The notes beneath the pieces were generated by a model. That model was not told where the DNA came from, did no database searches, and saw nothing but the letters and a program-made list of their open reading frames with translations. A program made the translations under genes and the position numbers. DNA of 9,565 nucleotides from Clostridia bacterium (GTDB taxonomy: Bacteria; Bacillota; Clostridia; Christensenellales; Aristaeellaceae): assembly GCA_016297535.1 (NCBI GenBank), contig JAEDGL010000092.1, positions 1 to 9,565 of the forward strand, written 5' to 3'. Positions 1-5,623 of the stretch are shown here, one piece after another (position 1 is the stretch's first letter; each line of letters begins with the position of its first letter).

Positions 1-75
1 TTGCCTCCTTTATTGGTTGGGGACGAATCACTGGCGGAATCCTTCCCCAATGCTCATCCTTCCTCTAACCAATTC
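1..75 (-). promoter_or_regulatory. 5' leader and ribosome binding site of an off-window gene
   Basis: Read on the minus strand, this stretch follows a sigma-A promoter and ends in AAGGAGG (positions 10-4), a full Shine-Dalgarno sequence with no start codon left inside the window. The coding region therefore begins just beyond the left edge and runs leftwards. The leader has two inverted repeats, ATTGGTT/AACCAAT (73-67 with 18-12) and TTGGGGA/TCCCCAA (50-44 with 23-17). They share bases 17-18, so they cannot both form completely. The product cannot be told from this window. Confidence 0.55.
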
Positions 76-104
76 ATTATAAATGTTTTTGATGGATTTT
101 TCAA
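76..104 (-). promoter_or_regulatory. Sigma-A type promoter
   Basis: On the minus strand there is TTGAAA (104-99), a 17 bp spacer and a perfect TATAAT (81-76). Transcription would start near position 69 and proceed leftwards out of the window. It lies downstream of the terminator of the transglutaminase operon (161-191), so it serves a separate unit whose ribosome binding site is at 10-4. Confidence 0.65.
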
Positions 105-160
105 GATGTATTTTCATTGTTTTGGCATATTTGGGGGAGATTTTGCATAGGAATGACCAT

Positions 161-191
161 AAAAGGCAGCCCGAAAAGCTTCGGACTGCCT
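161..191 (-). terminator. Intrinsic terminator of the GNAT-transglutaminase operon
   Basis: The arms AGGCAG-C-CCGAA (164-175) and TTCGG-A-CTGCCT (180-191) form an 11 bp stem with one C-A mismatch and a four-base loop. On the minus strand the stem is followed by TTTT. It starts only 9 bases after the stop codon of the minus-strand transglutaminase gene. Confidence 0.8.
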
Positions 192-199
192 CATAGTGT

Positions 200-1570
200 T
201 CAGATGACGTCTTCGCAGGAAAGCGTTTCCTTGGTAAAGTCAAAGTCATCATAGGAAAAGCCGCGATCGGCGGACTCCATTTCGCCGGACTGGTTATCGT
301 AGGGGTCGGCGCGCCATTGCTGCTTGTCAATGGTAAAGGGAGCCTGGAATGCGCGATTGGCCACCATGCGGTAGGGATCCAGATTGCCAAAGTAGAACAG
401 GCGCTCGTCCTCGGCGTTGCGGCGCACGGCGCTGCCGCCGAAGGAGGGATCGGCATACAGCCAGCCGTGAGGCGCTACATAAAAGCGCGCCCAGTCGTGG
501 CTGCCGCAGCTGTTGGGCTCGGCGCACAGACCGCTTTGCCACTGGGCAGGAATTCCTGCGCAACGGCACAGGGTGATAAACAAAAGCGCAAGCACGCCGC
601 AATCGCCCGTAAAGTTGCGGGCACAGCCCTCGGAGATATTCTCCAGCACAAAGTACTCCGGCTGAAAGCTGTACTTGGTGTTGAGGGTGATAAAGTCATA
701 GAAGCGGCGCGCCTTTTCCATGGGGTCGGTCACCCCTTCGGTAAGGGCTTCCACCAGCTCGCGGATGTAGGGGGTAAAGGTGATATGGGGCGCCTGCTCC
801 TCCGTGCAGAAGGTCGGCTGCCCACCCTGGCCGGTCATCACAGAAAGATCGCGGTACACAGCCTTGTGGGTATAGCTGTAAACCACCTCAAAGGTTTGAT
901 TTTCGGTTACGGGCCCTTCCCAGCAGACGGTGCGCTGCAGGGCATCGGAGGGGGCGACAACGCCGTTTTCCGGCCAGAGCTTTTCCACCCGAATGTCGCT
1001 TTGCTGCTCGCAATCGGCCGCTACAGGAAGGTGCACGCGCAAAAACATGCCGGGGGTAAAATGCTCATCCCTGAGGCGGATGGTTTGACGGATACGGATG
1101 CGCTTTGTCAGGCTGCCCTGCTCCTTCATGGTATGAATGGCTTCGGAAATCAGGCCCTTTCCCGTAGCCTTTTCCCGCTTTGCCTTGCCTGCGCGAATCG
1201 CGATCTCCTGCTCTGTTTTCAGAAGGGTTTCGTAAAAACGGTGGAAATAGTGAACCTCTCCGTTGATGTAGATCCAGTAAATCCGGCCGTTATCCACCAG
1301 GGTATCAAATTCTTCCTCGGTGAAATCGGGAATGTCCGCACGGATCATGGCCAATGCATCCGCCCGGGTAAGGGGATACTCGCCGGGCAGGCGCAGCATG
1401 ATTTCGCGCTGGGCAATCAGGCAGCAGCGCAGCGCCTTGGGAAGCCGTTCGTTTTGAAGGCGCAAATCAATCAGACGGATGGCCTCGGCAAAGTTGCCGT
1501 GCGCCTTGTGCTGCAGGATATCCTGCGGGAGGCCAACATTGAGGTAGCGGAGCGTTTCGTTGATGTTCAT
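200..1570 (-). CDS. Transglutaminase-like domain protein
   Basis: Protein of 456 residues with the transglutaminase/protease-like fold (PF01841, COG1305 type) in its C-terminal part. The catalytic triad is visible: Cys324 in GDCGVLALL, His358 in SHDWARFY and Asp374 in YADPSFG. Before it come a mostly helical N-terminal region (about 1-160) and a beta-rich segment (about 165-250) that may be an Ig-like domain. There is no signal peptide or membrane segment, so it is probably cytoplasmic. Family members include peptidases, crosslinking enzymes and amidases, so the substrate is unknown. The ATG at 1570 is chosen over an upstream in-frame TTG (1591) because GTGAGGA lies about 8 bases before it. 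It follows the GNAT gene by 39 bases with no terminator between, so the two are probably co-transcribed. Confidence 0.85.
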   Translation of the reverse strand: MNINETLRYLNVGLPQDILQHKAHGNFAEAIRLIDLRLQNERLPKALRCCLIAQREIMLRLPGEYPLTRADALAMIRADIPDFTEEEFDTLVDNGRIYWIYINGEVHYFHRFYETLLKTEQEIAIRAGKAKREKATGKGLISEAIHTMKEQGSLTKRIRIRQTIRLRDEHFTPGMFLRVHLPVAADCEQQSDIRVEKLWPENGVVAPSDALQRTVCWEGPVTENQTFEVVYSYTHKAVYRDLSVMTGQGGQPTFCTEEQAPHITFTPYIRELVEALTEGVTDPMEKARRFYDFITLNTKYSFQPEYFVLENISEGCARNFTGDCGVLALLFITLCRCAGIPAQWQSGLCAEPNSCGSHDWARFYVAPHGWLYADPSFGGSAVRRNAEDERLFYFGNLDPYRMVANRAFQAPFTIDKQQWRADPYDNQSGEMESADRGFSYDDFDFTKETLSCEDVI

Positions 1571-1609
1571 CAAAATATCCTCACAGTTCAATCAAAATAG
1601 GAGATGCTT

Positions 1610-2140
1610 TCAGGTTGACTGGATCCAGTAGCGGCCCACCATTACATGATGCTTTGGCGACATGACCGCATTTTCAAATACGCCGCCGTTGGCCAGAATG
1701 GCTTTTACGCTTCCCGTGTTCTCGTCCCCGGCCGTCAGCAGCACCCGTTGCAGGCCCAGGGCCTTGCAATGGGGCAGAGCATCGCGCAGCATGCGCGTAG
1801 CGTAGCCATTTCTACGCTCGGAGGGACAAACAGAATAGCCAACATGCCCGCCCCATGTGCCGATGGGCCCGGTGGGACGATGCCGTATATTGATCATCCC
1901 TACGATTTTCTGATCCTCCTGACGAACGTACAGATACTGAGAAAAGGAGGTTTTGCCTTCCGGCACCTGATCCTGATGTTCGTACAATGCCACGTGCCTG
2001 AGCCACGCGTCGGGATCTTCGATTTCCATCAACCCGCCCGAGCCGTGCAGCCAGTCAAGACAGCCGGAAAATTCGTTTCTGCATGCGGCTATCTGCGGCA
2101 GATACGCCCTGGAGGGTTTGAGCAGGAGCAGAGTTTCCAT
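1610..2140 (-). CDS. GNAT family N-acetyltransferase
   Basis: Protein of 176 residues, the usual length for a single-domain GNAT enzyme (COG3981-like predicted acetyltransferase). Motif A is seen at about 100-118, with the acetyl-CoA pyrophosphate-binding R-x-x-G-x-A as RRNGYA (109-114). Motif B follows as ENTGSVKAILANGG (140-153), with Asn141 and Ser144 in the usual places. Such enzymes move an acetyl group from acetyl-CoA to an amine; the acceptor cannot be predicted here. The start is well supported by GGAGGA seven bases upstream of the ATG. It is the first gene of a two-gene unit with the transglutaminase-like gene, from the promoter at 2171-2199. Confidence 0.9.
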   Translation of the reverse strand: METLLLLKPSRAYLPQIAACRNEFSGCLDWLHGSGGLMEIEDPDAWLRHVALYEHQDQVPEGKTSFSQYLYVRQEDQKIVGMINIRHRPTGPIGTWGGHVGYSVCPSERRNGYATRMLRDALPHCKALGLQRVLLTAGDENTGSVKAILANGGVFENAVMSPKHHVMVGRYWIQST

Positions 2141-2170
2141 TTTGCGTCCTCCGTTTCCGCTTTTGACAAA

Positions 2171-2199
2171 ATCATACCATACACCTCTTCAAAGCACAA
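2171..2199 (-). promoter_or_regulatory. Extended -10 promoter of the GNAT operon
   Basis: On the minus strand TGG-TATGAT (2179-2171) is an extended -10 element one base off consensus. A weak -35, TTGTGC (2199-2194), lies 17 bp upstream. The -35 directly follows the hairpin that ends the ABC transporter operon, so terminator and promoter are packed together. The leader would be only about 24 bases, ending in the GGAGGA ribosome binding site. Confidence 0.55.
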
Positions 2200-2200
2200 G

Positions 2201-2228
2201 AGCCTGTTGCAGCAAACCGCAACAGGCT
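2201..2228 (-). terminator. Probable terminator of the ABC transporter operon
   Basis: A perfect 10 bp inverted repeat, AGCCTGTTGC (2201-2210) and GCAACAGGCT (2219-2228), has an 8-base loop and begins 27 bases after the stop of the minus-strand substrate-binding protein gene. The tail read on the minus strand (CTTGTGCTTTG) is only moderately T-rich, so the terminator may be leaky. Confidence 0.6.
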
Positions 2229-2255
2229 GTGGAAAGAGAAGCTTATTTGATTTTG

Positions 2256-3203
2256 TTACTGCAGTGCAACATAGTTCTCAGGCACGCTTACGCCAAGCGC
2301 CGCGCAGATGTCGGCATTGTACTGGGGCGTAAAGTTTTCGGCATAGGCGATGGGCATGGTGGAGATATCGGCCTCACCCTTGAGGATCTTCGCGGCCATC
2401 TTGCCGGTAGTTACGCCCAGATCATAGTAGCTGATGGACAGGGTGGCTACGCCGCAGCCCCTGCAGATGCCCGCTTCACCCGCGATAACGGGAACGCCGG
2501 CGGGCTGGCAGATGTTGTCCACAATGCCGGTATTGGCGGCAACGGTGTTATCGGTAGGCACATAGATCACATCGCTGGCGTCGCAGGCAATTTGGGTTAC
2601 GGCAGCAACATCGTTGGAATCGGAGAAGGGATACAGGGTTGCGGTTACGCCCTTGCTTTCCAGCAGCGCCTTGACGGTATCCACCTGATACTGGCTGTTG
2701 GCCTCGGCGGCGCAGTAGATCAGGCCGACATTTTTGGCATCGGGGAACAGGGTCAGAAGCATATCGGCCTGCTGATCCAGGGGCGCAAGGTCGCTGGTGC
2801 CGGATACATTGCCGCCCACCGTACCGGTGAAACCATCAATATCCAGCGCAACGCCGTATTCGGTTACAGAGGTGCCCAGAATGGGAATATCCGCAGTCGC
2901 AGCGGCGGCAGCCTGCAGAGACGGCGTGGCGTTGGCCATGATCAGATCCACTTCGCTGGATACAAAGGCATTGGCCATGGTGGCGCAGGTGTTTGAATCG
3001 CCTGCTGCATCCTGAACATCAATCTTTACCACGCCTTCGCCCATTTCGGCGTTAAGCGCATCGATAAAGCCCTGGGTAGCGGCGTCAAGCGCCTCGTGCT
3101 TGACCAGCTGAATTACGCCTACCGTATATTGCGCTTCGCCCAGCGCGGCGGTACAGGTGAGAAGCAGGACGGCGGCCAACATAACGGATACGAGTTTCTT
3201 CAT
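2256..3203 (-). CDS. trpX: ABC transporter substrate-binding protein, TrpX-like
   Basis: Extracytoplasmic solute receptor of 315 residues in the ABC_sub_bind family (PF04392, COG2984). The N-terminus is a secretion signal: Lys2-Lys3, a hydrophobic run 4-16, then Cys17. The mature receptor domain follows, with family-like segments such as PVIAGEAGICRGCG and YYDLGVTTGKMAAKILKGEA near the C-terminus. Cys17 sits in LLTC, an unusual lipobox because Thr takes the -1 place; cleavage by signal peptidase I after Gly22 is the alternative. A strong AAGGAGGT lies 8 bases before the ATG. It is the last gene of its operon, 81 bases after the ATPase. COG2984 receptors beside COG4120 and COG1101 proteins under a Trp T-box are the TrpXYZ tryptophan importer; the substrate call rests on the riboswitch, not on binding residues. 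Confidence 0.85.
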   Translation of the reverse strand: MKKLVSVMLAAVLLLTCTAALGEAQYTVGVIQLVKHEALDAATQGFIDALNAEMGEGVVKIDVQDAAGDSNTCATMANAFVSSEVDLIMANATPSLQAAAAATADIPILGTSVTEYGVALDIDGFTGTVGGNVSGTSDLAPLDQQADMLLTLFPDAKNVGLIYCAAEANSQYQVDTVKALLESKGVTATLYPFSDSNDVAAVTQIACDASDVIYVPTDNTVAANTGIVDNICQPAGVPVIAGEAGICRGCGVATLSISYYDLGVTTGKMAAKILKGEADISTMPIAYAENFTPQYNADICAALGVSVPENYVALQ

Positions 3204-3284
3204 ATGGGATACCTCCTTAAAATGAATTTGCTTTTATACACAGGCGGGACAAGCCCGGGTGGTATCGTCAATGGGATGAGGGGA

Positions 3285-4079
3285 TCAGCTCAAAAGCATG
3301 CGGTCGTTAACGATGGAGTCGCCAGCGGCCTTCTCAAACAGCTGCATCAGGTCTTCCACGGTCAGGCGTTTCTTTTCCTCGCCGGATACATCCACCGCAA
3401 CGTGGCCTTCATACATCATGATCAGCCGGTTGCCATAGGCGATGGCGTCGCGCATGTTGTGGGTAATCATCAGGGTGGTCAGGTGATCGCGCTCTACAAT
3501 GCGCTGGGTGGTATCCAGCACCTTGGCTGCGGTTTTGGGATCAAGGGCGGCGGTGTGCTCGTCCAGCAGCAGCAGCTTGGGCTTTTGCAGCGTGGCCATC
3601 AGCAGCGTAAGAGCCTGACGCTGGCCGCCCGAAAGCAGTCCCACCCTGGTGTTCATCCGCTCCTCCAGCCCAAGGCCCAGGGTTTGAAGCATCGCCTTGT
3701 AGTTTTCTCGTTCGGCGGCGTTGATGCCCCTGCGAAGCGTGCGGGTCCTGCCGCGGCGGTAGGCCAGCGCAAGGTTTTCTTCAATCTGCATGGTGGCGGC
3801 GGTGCCCAGCATTGGGTCCTGGAATACGCGGCCAATGAATTTGGCGCGCTTGTACTCGGAAAGATGCGTTACATCCACCCCGTCGATCAAAATCTGTCCT
3901 TCATCCACAAACCAGGTGCCGGCGATGGCGTTGAGCAGGGTGGACTTTCCCGCGCCGTTTCCGCCGATTACGGTAACAAAGTCGCCGTCCTGCAGGGTAA
4001 GGGATACGTTGTCAAGAGCCGTCTTTTCATTAACGGTGCCGGGATGAAAGGTTTTGGAAATGCTTCTGATTTCAAGCAT
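3285..4079 (-). CDS. trpZ: ABC transporter ATP-binding protein, TrpZ-like
   Basis: Nucleotide-binding subunit of 264 residues (COG1101 type) that powers uptake on the inner face of the membrane. All core motifs are intact: Walker A GGNGAGKST (39-47), Q-loop Gln87 in FQDP, signature LSGGQRQ (149-155), Walker B LLLLDEH (169-175) with Glu174, D-loop AALDP (177-181) and the switch His207 in ITHNM. The DEHTAALDP form is typical of this subfamily. Its ATG overlaps the end of the permease gene by 8 bases and AGGGAG lies upstream, which suggests translational coupling. The trpZ symbol is inferred from the operon and its Trp-reading T-box; ATPase sequence alone would not reveal the substrate. Confidence 0.9.
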   Translation of the reverse strand: MLEIRSISKTFHPGTVNEKTALDNVSLTLQDGDFVTVIGGNGAGKSTLLNAIAGTWFVDEGQILIDGVDVTHLSEYKRAKFIGRVFQDPMLGTAATMQIEENLALAYRRGRTRTLRRGINAAERENYKAMLQTLGLGLEERMNTRVGLLSGGQRQALTLLMATLQKPKLLLLDEHTAALDPKTAAKVLDTTQRIVERDHLTTLMITHNMRDAIAYGNRLIMMYEGHVAVDVSGEEKKRLTVEDLMQLFEKAAGDSIVNDRMLLS

Positions 4080-5013
4080 GGGTCGTCACTCCCTTTCTGA
4101 CGGGCTTTGCGAAATATTTTCCCTTCCAGTAGGGAACCGCCAGGAAAATGCCAACGATGATGGCGGAAAGCAGCTTGAGGTAGTTGGAGTTGATGCCGCT
4201 GAGGCTGACAACCGCCTGAATCACAACATAATAGATGATAGCGCCCAGGGATACGGAGAGCAGCTTGAGCGCAAAATTGCGAAACAGCCTGCCGAAAATG
4301 ACCTCGCCGATGATGACGGCAGCCAGACCGATCACGATGGCGCCGCGGCCCATGTTGATATCGGCAAAGCTCTGGTACTGGGCCATCAGCGCGCCGGAGA
4401 GCGCTACCAGGCCGTTGGCCAGCATCAGCCCAAGCACGATGCTTTGGCTGGTGTTAATGCCCTGCGCGCGGGCCATGCAGGGGTTGGAGCCTGTAGCGCG
4501 CAGCGAGGAGCCAAGCTCCGTGCCAAAAAACCAGTACAGCACGCCAATCAGCAACAGGGTAAGAACCCCCACCACAAAGATGGGATGCTGTGTAATGGGA
4601 CGAACGCCCTTGTTATAATCCTGCAGGTAGCGAAGGCTGACCAGCAGCCGGTACTTGTTTACGTTGAGCGACTGGTTGGCCTTCATCCCCATAATGGCCA
4701 GGTTGATCGACCACAGCCCCAGCTGGGTCAGAATGCCGGAAAGAATGGCCGGAATGCCGCAGACTGTGTGCAGGAGGCCGGTCACCATGCCGGTGAGCAT
4801 GCCTACCACAAGCGCGGCCAGGAGGGAAAGCCAGATGCTGTGCCCGTTGATAATCATCATAACGCCGATGGCACCGCCGGTGCAGAAGGATCCGTCCACC
4901 GTCAGATCCGATATGGAGAGCAGGCGGTAGGTGATGTAGAGGCCAATGGCCATGATGCCCCAGATCATTCCCTGGGAGATGGCCCCGGGAAGGGCGTTGA
5001 GAAAGCTGTTCAA
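4072..5013 (-). CDS. trpY: ABC transporter permease, TrpY-like
   Basis: Integral membrane protein of 313 residues (COG4120, BPD_transp_2 / LivH-like family). Hydrophobic segments lie at about 10-30, 46-83, 91-110, 145-163, 190-211, 224-242, 250-270 and 280-293. The conserved loop LRATGSNPCMARAQGIN (171-187) is the likely contact with the ATPase. I place the start at TTG 5013, because GGGAGG lies 8 bases upstream, the product then starts directly before the first membrane segment, and the length fits the family. The frame stays open upstream to an ATG at 5334, but that 107-codon extension would translate the T-box and its terminator. It is the first gene of the operon, regulated by the T-box at 5062-5348. 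Confidence 0.88.
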   Translation of the reverse strand: MNSFLNALPGAISQGMIWGIMAIGLYITYRLLSISDLTVDGSFCTGGAIGVMMIINGHSIWLSLLAALVVGMLTGMVTGLLHTVCGIPAILSGILTQLGLWSINLAIMGMKANQSLNVNKYRLLVSLRYLQDYNKGVRPITQHPIFVVGVLTLLLIGVLYWFFGTELGSSLRATGSNPCMARAQGINTSQSIVLGLMLANGLVALSGALMAQYQSFADINMGRGAIVIGLAAVIIGEVIFGRLFRNFALKLLSVSLGAIIYYVVIQAVVSLSGINSNYLKLLSAIIVGIFLAVPYWKGKYFAKPVRKGVTTHA

Positions 5014-5061
5014 AGTGTTTTCCTCCCTGTTTATTGATGGTGAAGCCTGCGCTGTGTTAAC

Positions 5062-5106
5062 AAAAACGCCCTCCTGCATTCCCCAAACAGGAATACAGGA
5101 GGGCGT
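5062..5106 (-). terminator. Regulated terminator of the T-box leader
   Basis: Read on the minus strand, a 17 bp stem (5106-5090 with 5082-5066) contains one G-U pair and a 7-base loop, followed by TTTTT (5066-5062). It starts six bases after the conserved T-box sequence and would form when tRNA-Trp is charged. The permease start lies about 50 bases further on. Confidence 0.93.
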
Positions 5107-5348
5107 CAAAACGCGATACCACCTCTGCTTTGCCGATCCACGCTCCAAAAGGAGGATCAGCCTCTGCGGACAACCAACATTGTCCCCCGATGATAACGGA
5201 TCGGTCCCGTTCCAGCCTACTGAAAAGCGTTCAGCCGGACAGCTTTGGAACAGAATCCACCGCACCCTTCCGCCTCCATTCCACCAGCCGGAGACTCTCT
5301 TTGGAAAGGGGATGACGCGGCCACGTTGTTCCATCAGCGCCTTTGATG
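5062..5348 (-). promoter_or_regulatory. T-box riboswitch, Trp specifier (UGG)
   Basis: Leader RNA with the marks of a T-box (Rfam RF00230 class). The T-box sequence AGAGGTGGTATCGCG is at 5126-5112, directly before a terminator. Stem I has the AGAGAG motif (5300-5295), then CGGCTGGTGG (5290-5281) near its tip. The Stem I base is TGGAACA (5333-5327) with TGTTCCA (5252-5246); the upper helix includes CCTTTCC with GGAAGGG and CCGC with GCGG (5263-5260). Between GCGG and the base helix the 3' strand reads TGGATTC. The specifier is thus TGG at 5259-5257, followed by the usual purine (A5256). Uncharged tRNA-Trp would stabilise the antiterminator, its NCCA end pairing with TGGT (5121-5118), and let transcription enter the transporter genes. 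Pairings were drawn by eye. Confidence 0.9.
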
Positions 5349-5354
5349 GATTGC

Positions 5355-5383
5355 ATTTTATACCCGGATGCTGTTCAAGTCAA
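5355..5383 (-). promoter_or_regulatory. Promoter of the T-box / transporter operon
   Basis: On the minus strand TTGACT (5383-5378) is followed after a 17 bp spacer by TAAAAT (5360-5355). The expected transcription start, near 5348, lies about 15 bases before the Stem I base helix, as expected for a T-box leader. Confidence 0.75.
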
Positions 5384-5417
5384 TCCCTATTTTTGTATCT
5401 TGAAAGTCCAAAAGGTT

Positions 5418-5437
5418 AAAAAAGGCGCAAAACCGCC
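5418..5437 (-). terminator. Short hairpin with T-tract, minus strand
   Basis: On the minus strand GGCG-GTTTTG-CGCC (5437-5424) is followed directly by TTTTTT (5423-5418). The stem is only 4 bp, so it would be a weak terminator. It lies upstream of the transporter promoter and could shield it from antisense transcription leaving the pgi region. No minus-strand gene ends here. Confidence 0.3.
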
Positions 5438-5440
5438 ATT

Positions 5441-5467
5441 TGCAAGGCTTCCTTGCATTGTTTTTTT
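5441..5467 (+). terminator. Hairpin with T7 tract upstream of pgi
   Basis: TGCAAGG (5441-5447), a CTT loop and CCTTGCA (5451-5457) are followed by TTG and seven T residues (5461-5467). This looks like a plus-strand intrinsic terminator, yet no plus-strand gene ends before it. It may end a short RNA or limit transcription coming from the T-box region towards pgi. Confidence 0.45.
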
Positions 5468-5540
5468 GATGTTCTTCCGCTGGAGAAAACCAGAAATTTT
5501 GCCCCAAACCTTCCAGAACCGGTTTCCCGCATCAAAAAAC

Positions 5541-5569
5541 TTGTATTCTTTTCCGTTCCGCTATATAAT
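5541..5569 (+). promoter_or_regulatory. pgi promoter
   Basis: TTGTAT (5541-5546), a 17 bp spacer and a perfect TATAAT (5564-5569) point to a sigma-A promoter with a start near 5576 and a leader of about 48 bases to pgi. The -35 matches only three of six bases, so the promoter may be modest or helped by a regulator. Confidence 0.7.
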
Positions 5570-5623
5570 AGATGATGGTAATCAAACAGATTATCAAGCT
5601 GAATGAATGGTGGTAATGGAAAT

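Noticed and set aside
28..456. Minus-strand ORF of 142 codons at the left end
   Set aside because: It lies largely over the transglutaminase gene in another frame, reads through the terminator and the sigma-A promoter, and has no domain-like sequence or suitable ribosome binding site.
317..1600. Long plus-strand ORF of 427 codons
   Set aside because: It is antisense to the transglutaminase-like gene, whose catalytic triad and ribosome binding site are clear. The long open frame reflects GC-rich codon usage on the other strand.
3204..3284. Separate promoter for the substrate-binding protein gene
   Set aside because: TATAAA is present on the minus strand, but the only good -35 (TTGACG) is about 27 bases away and no extended -10 is present, so the gap is best read as an intergenic spacer within the operon.
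4054..5037. Plus-strand ORF of 327 codons
   Set aside because: It is antisense to the permease; the His/Gln/Asn-rich low-complexity product is typical of a shadow frame.
5250..5300. Classical trp attenuator leader peptide suggested by TGG TGG
   Set aside because: The tandem TGG is part of the conserved tip of T-box Stem I, and the frame has no stop before the permease, unlike a leader peptide. The T-box sequence and terminator explain the control.
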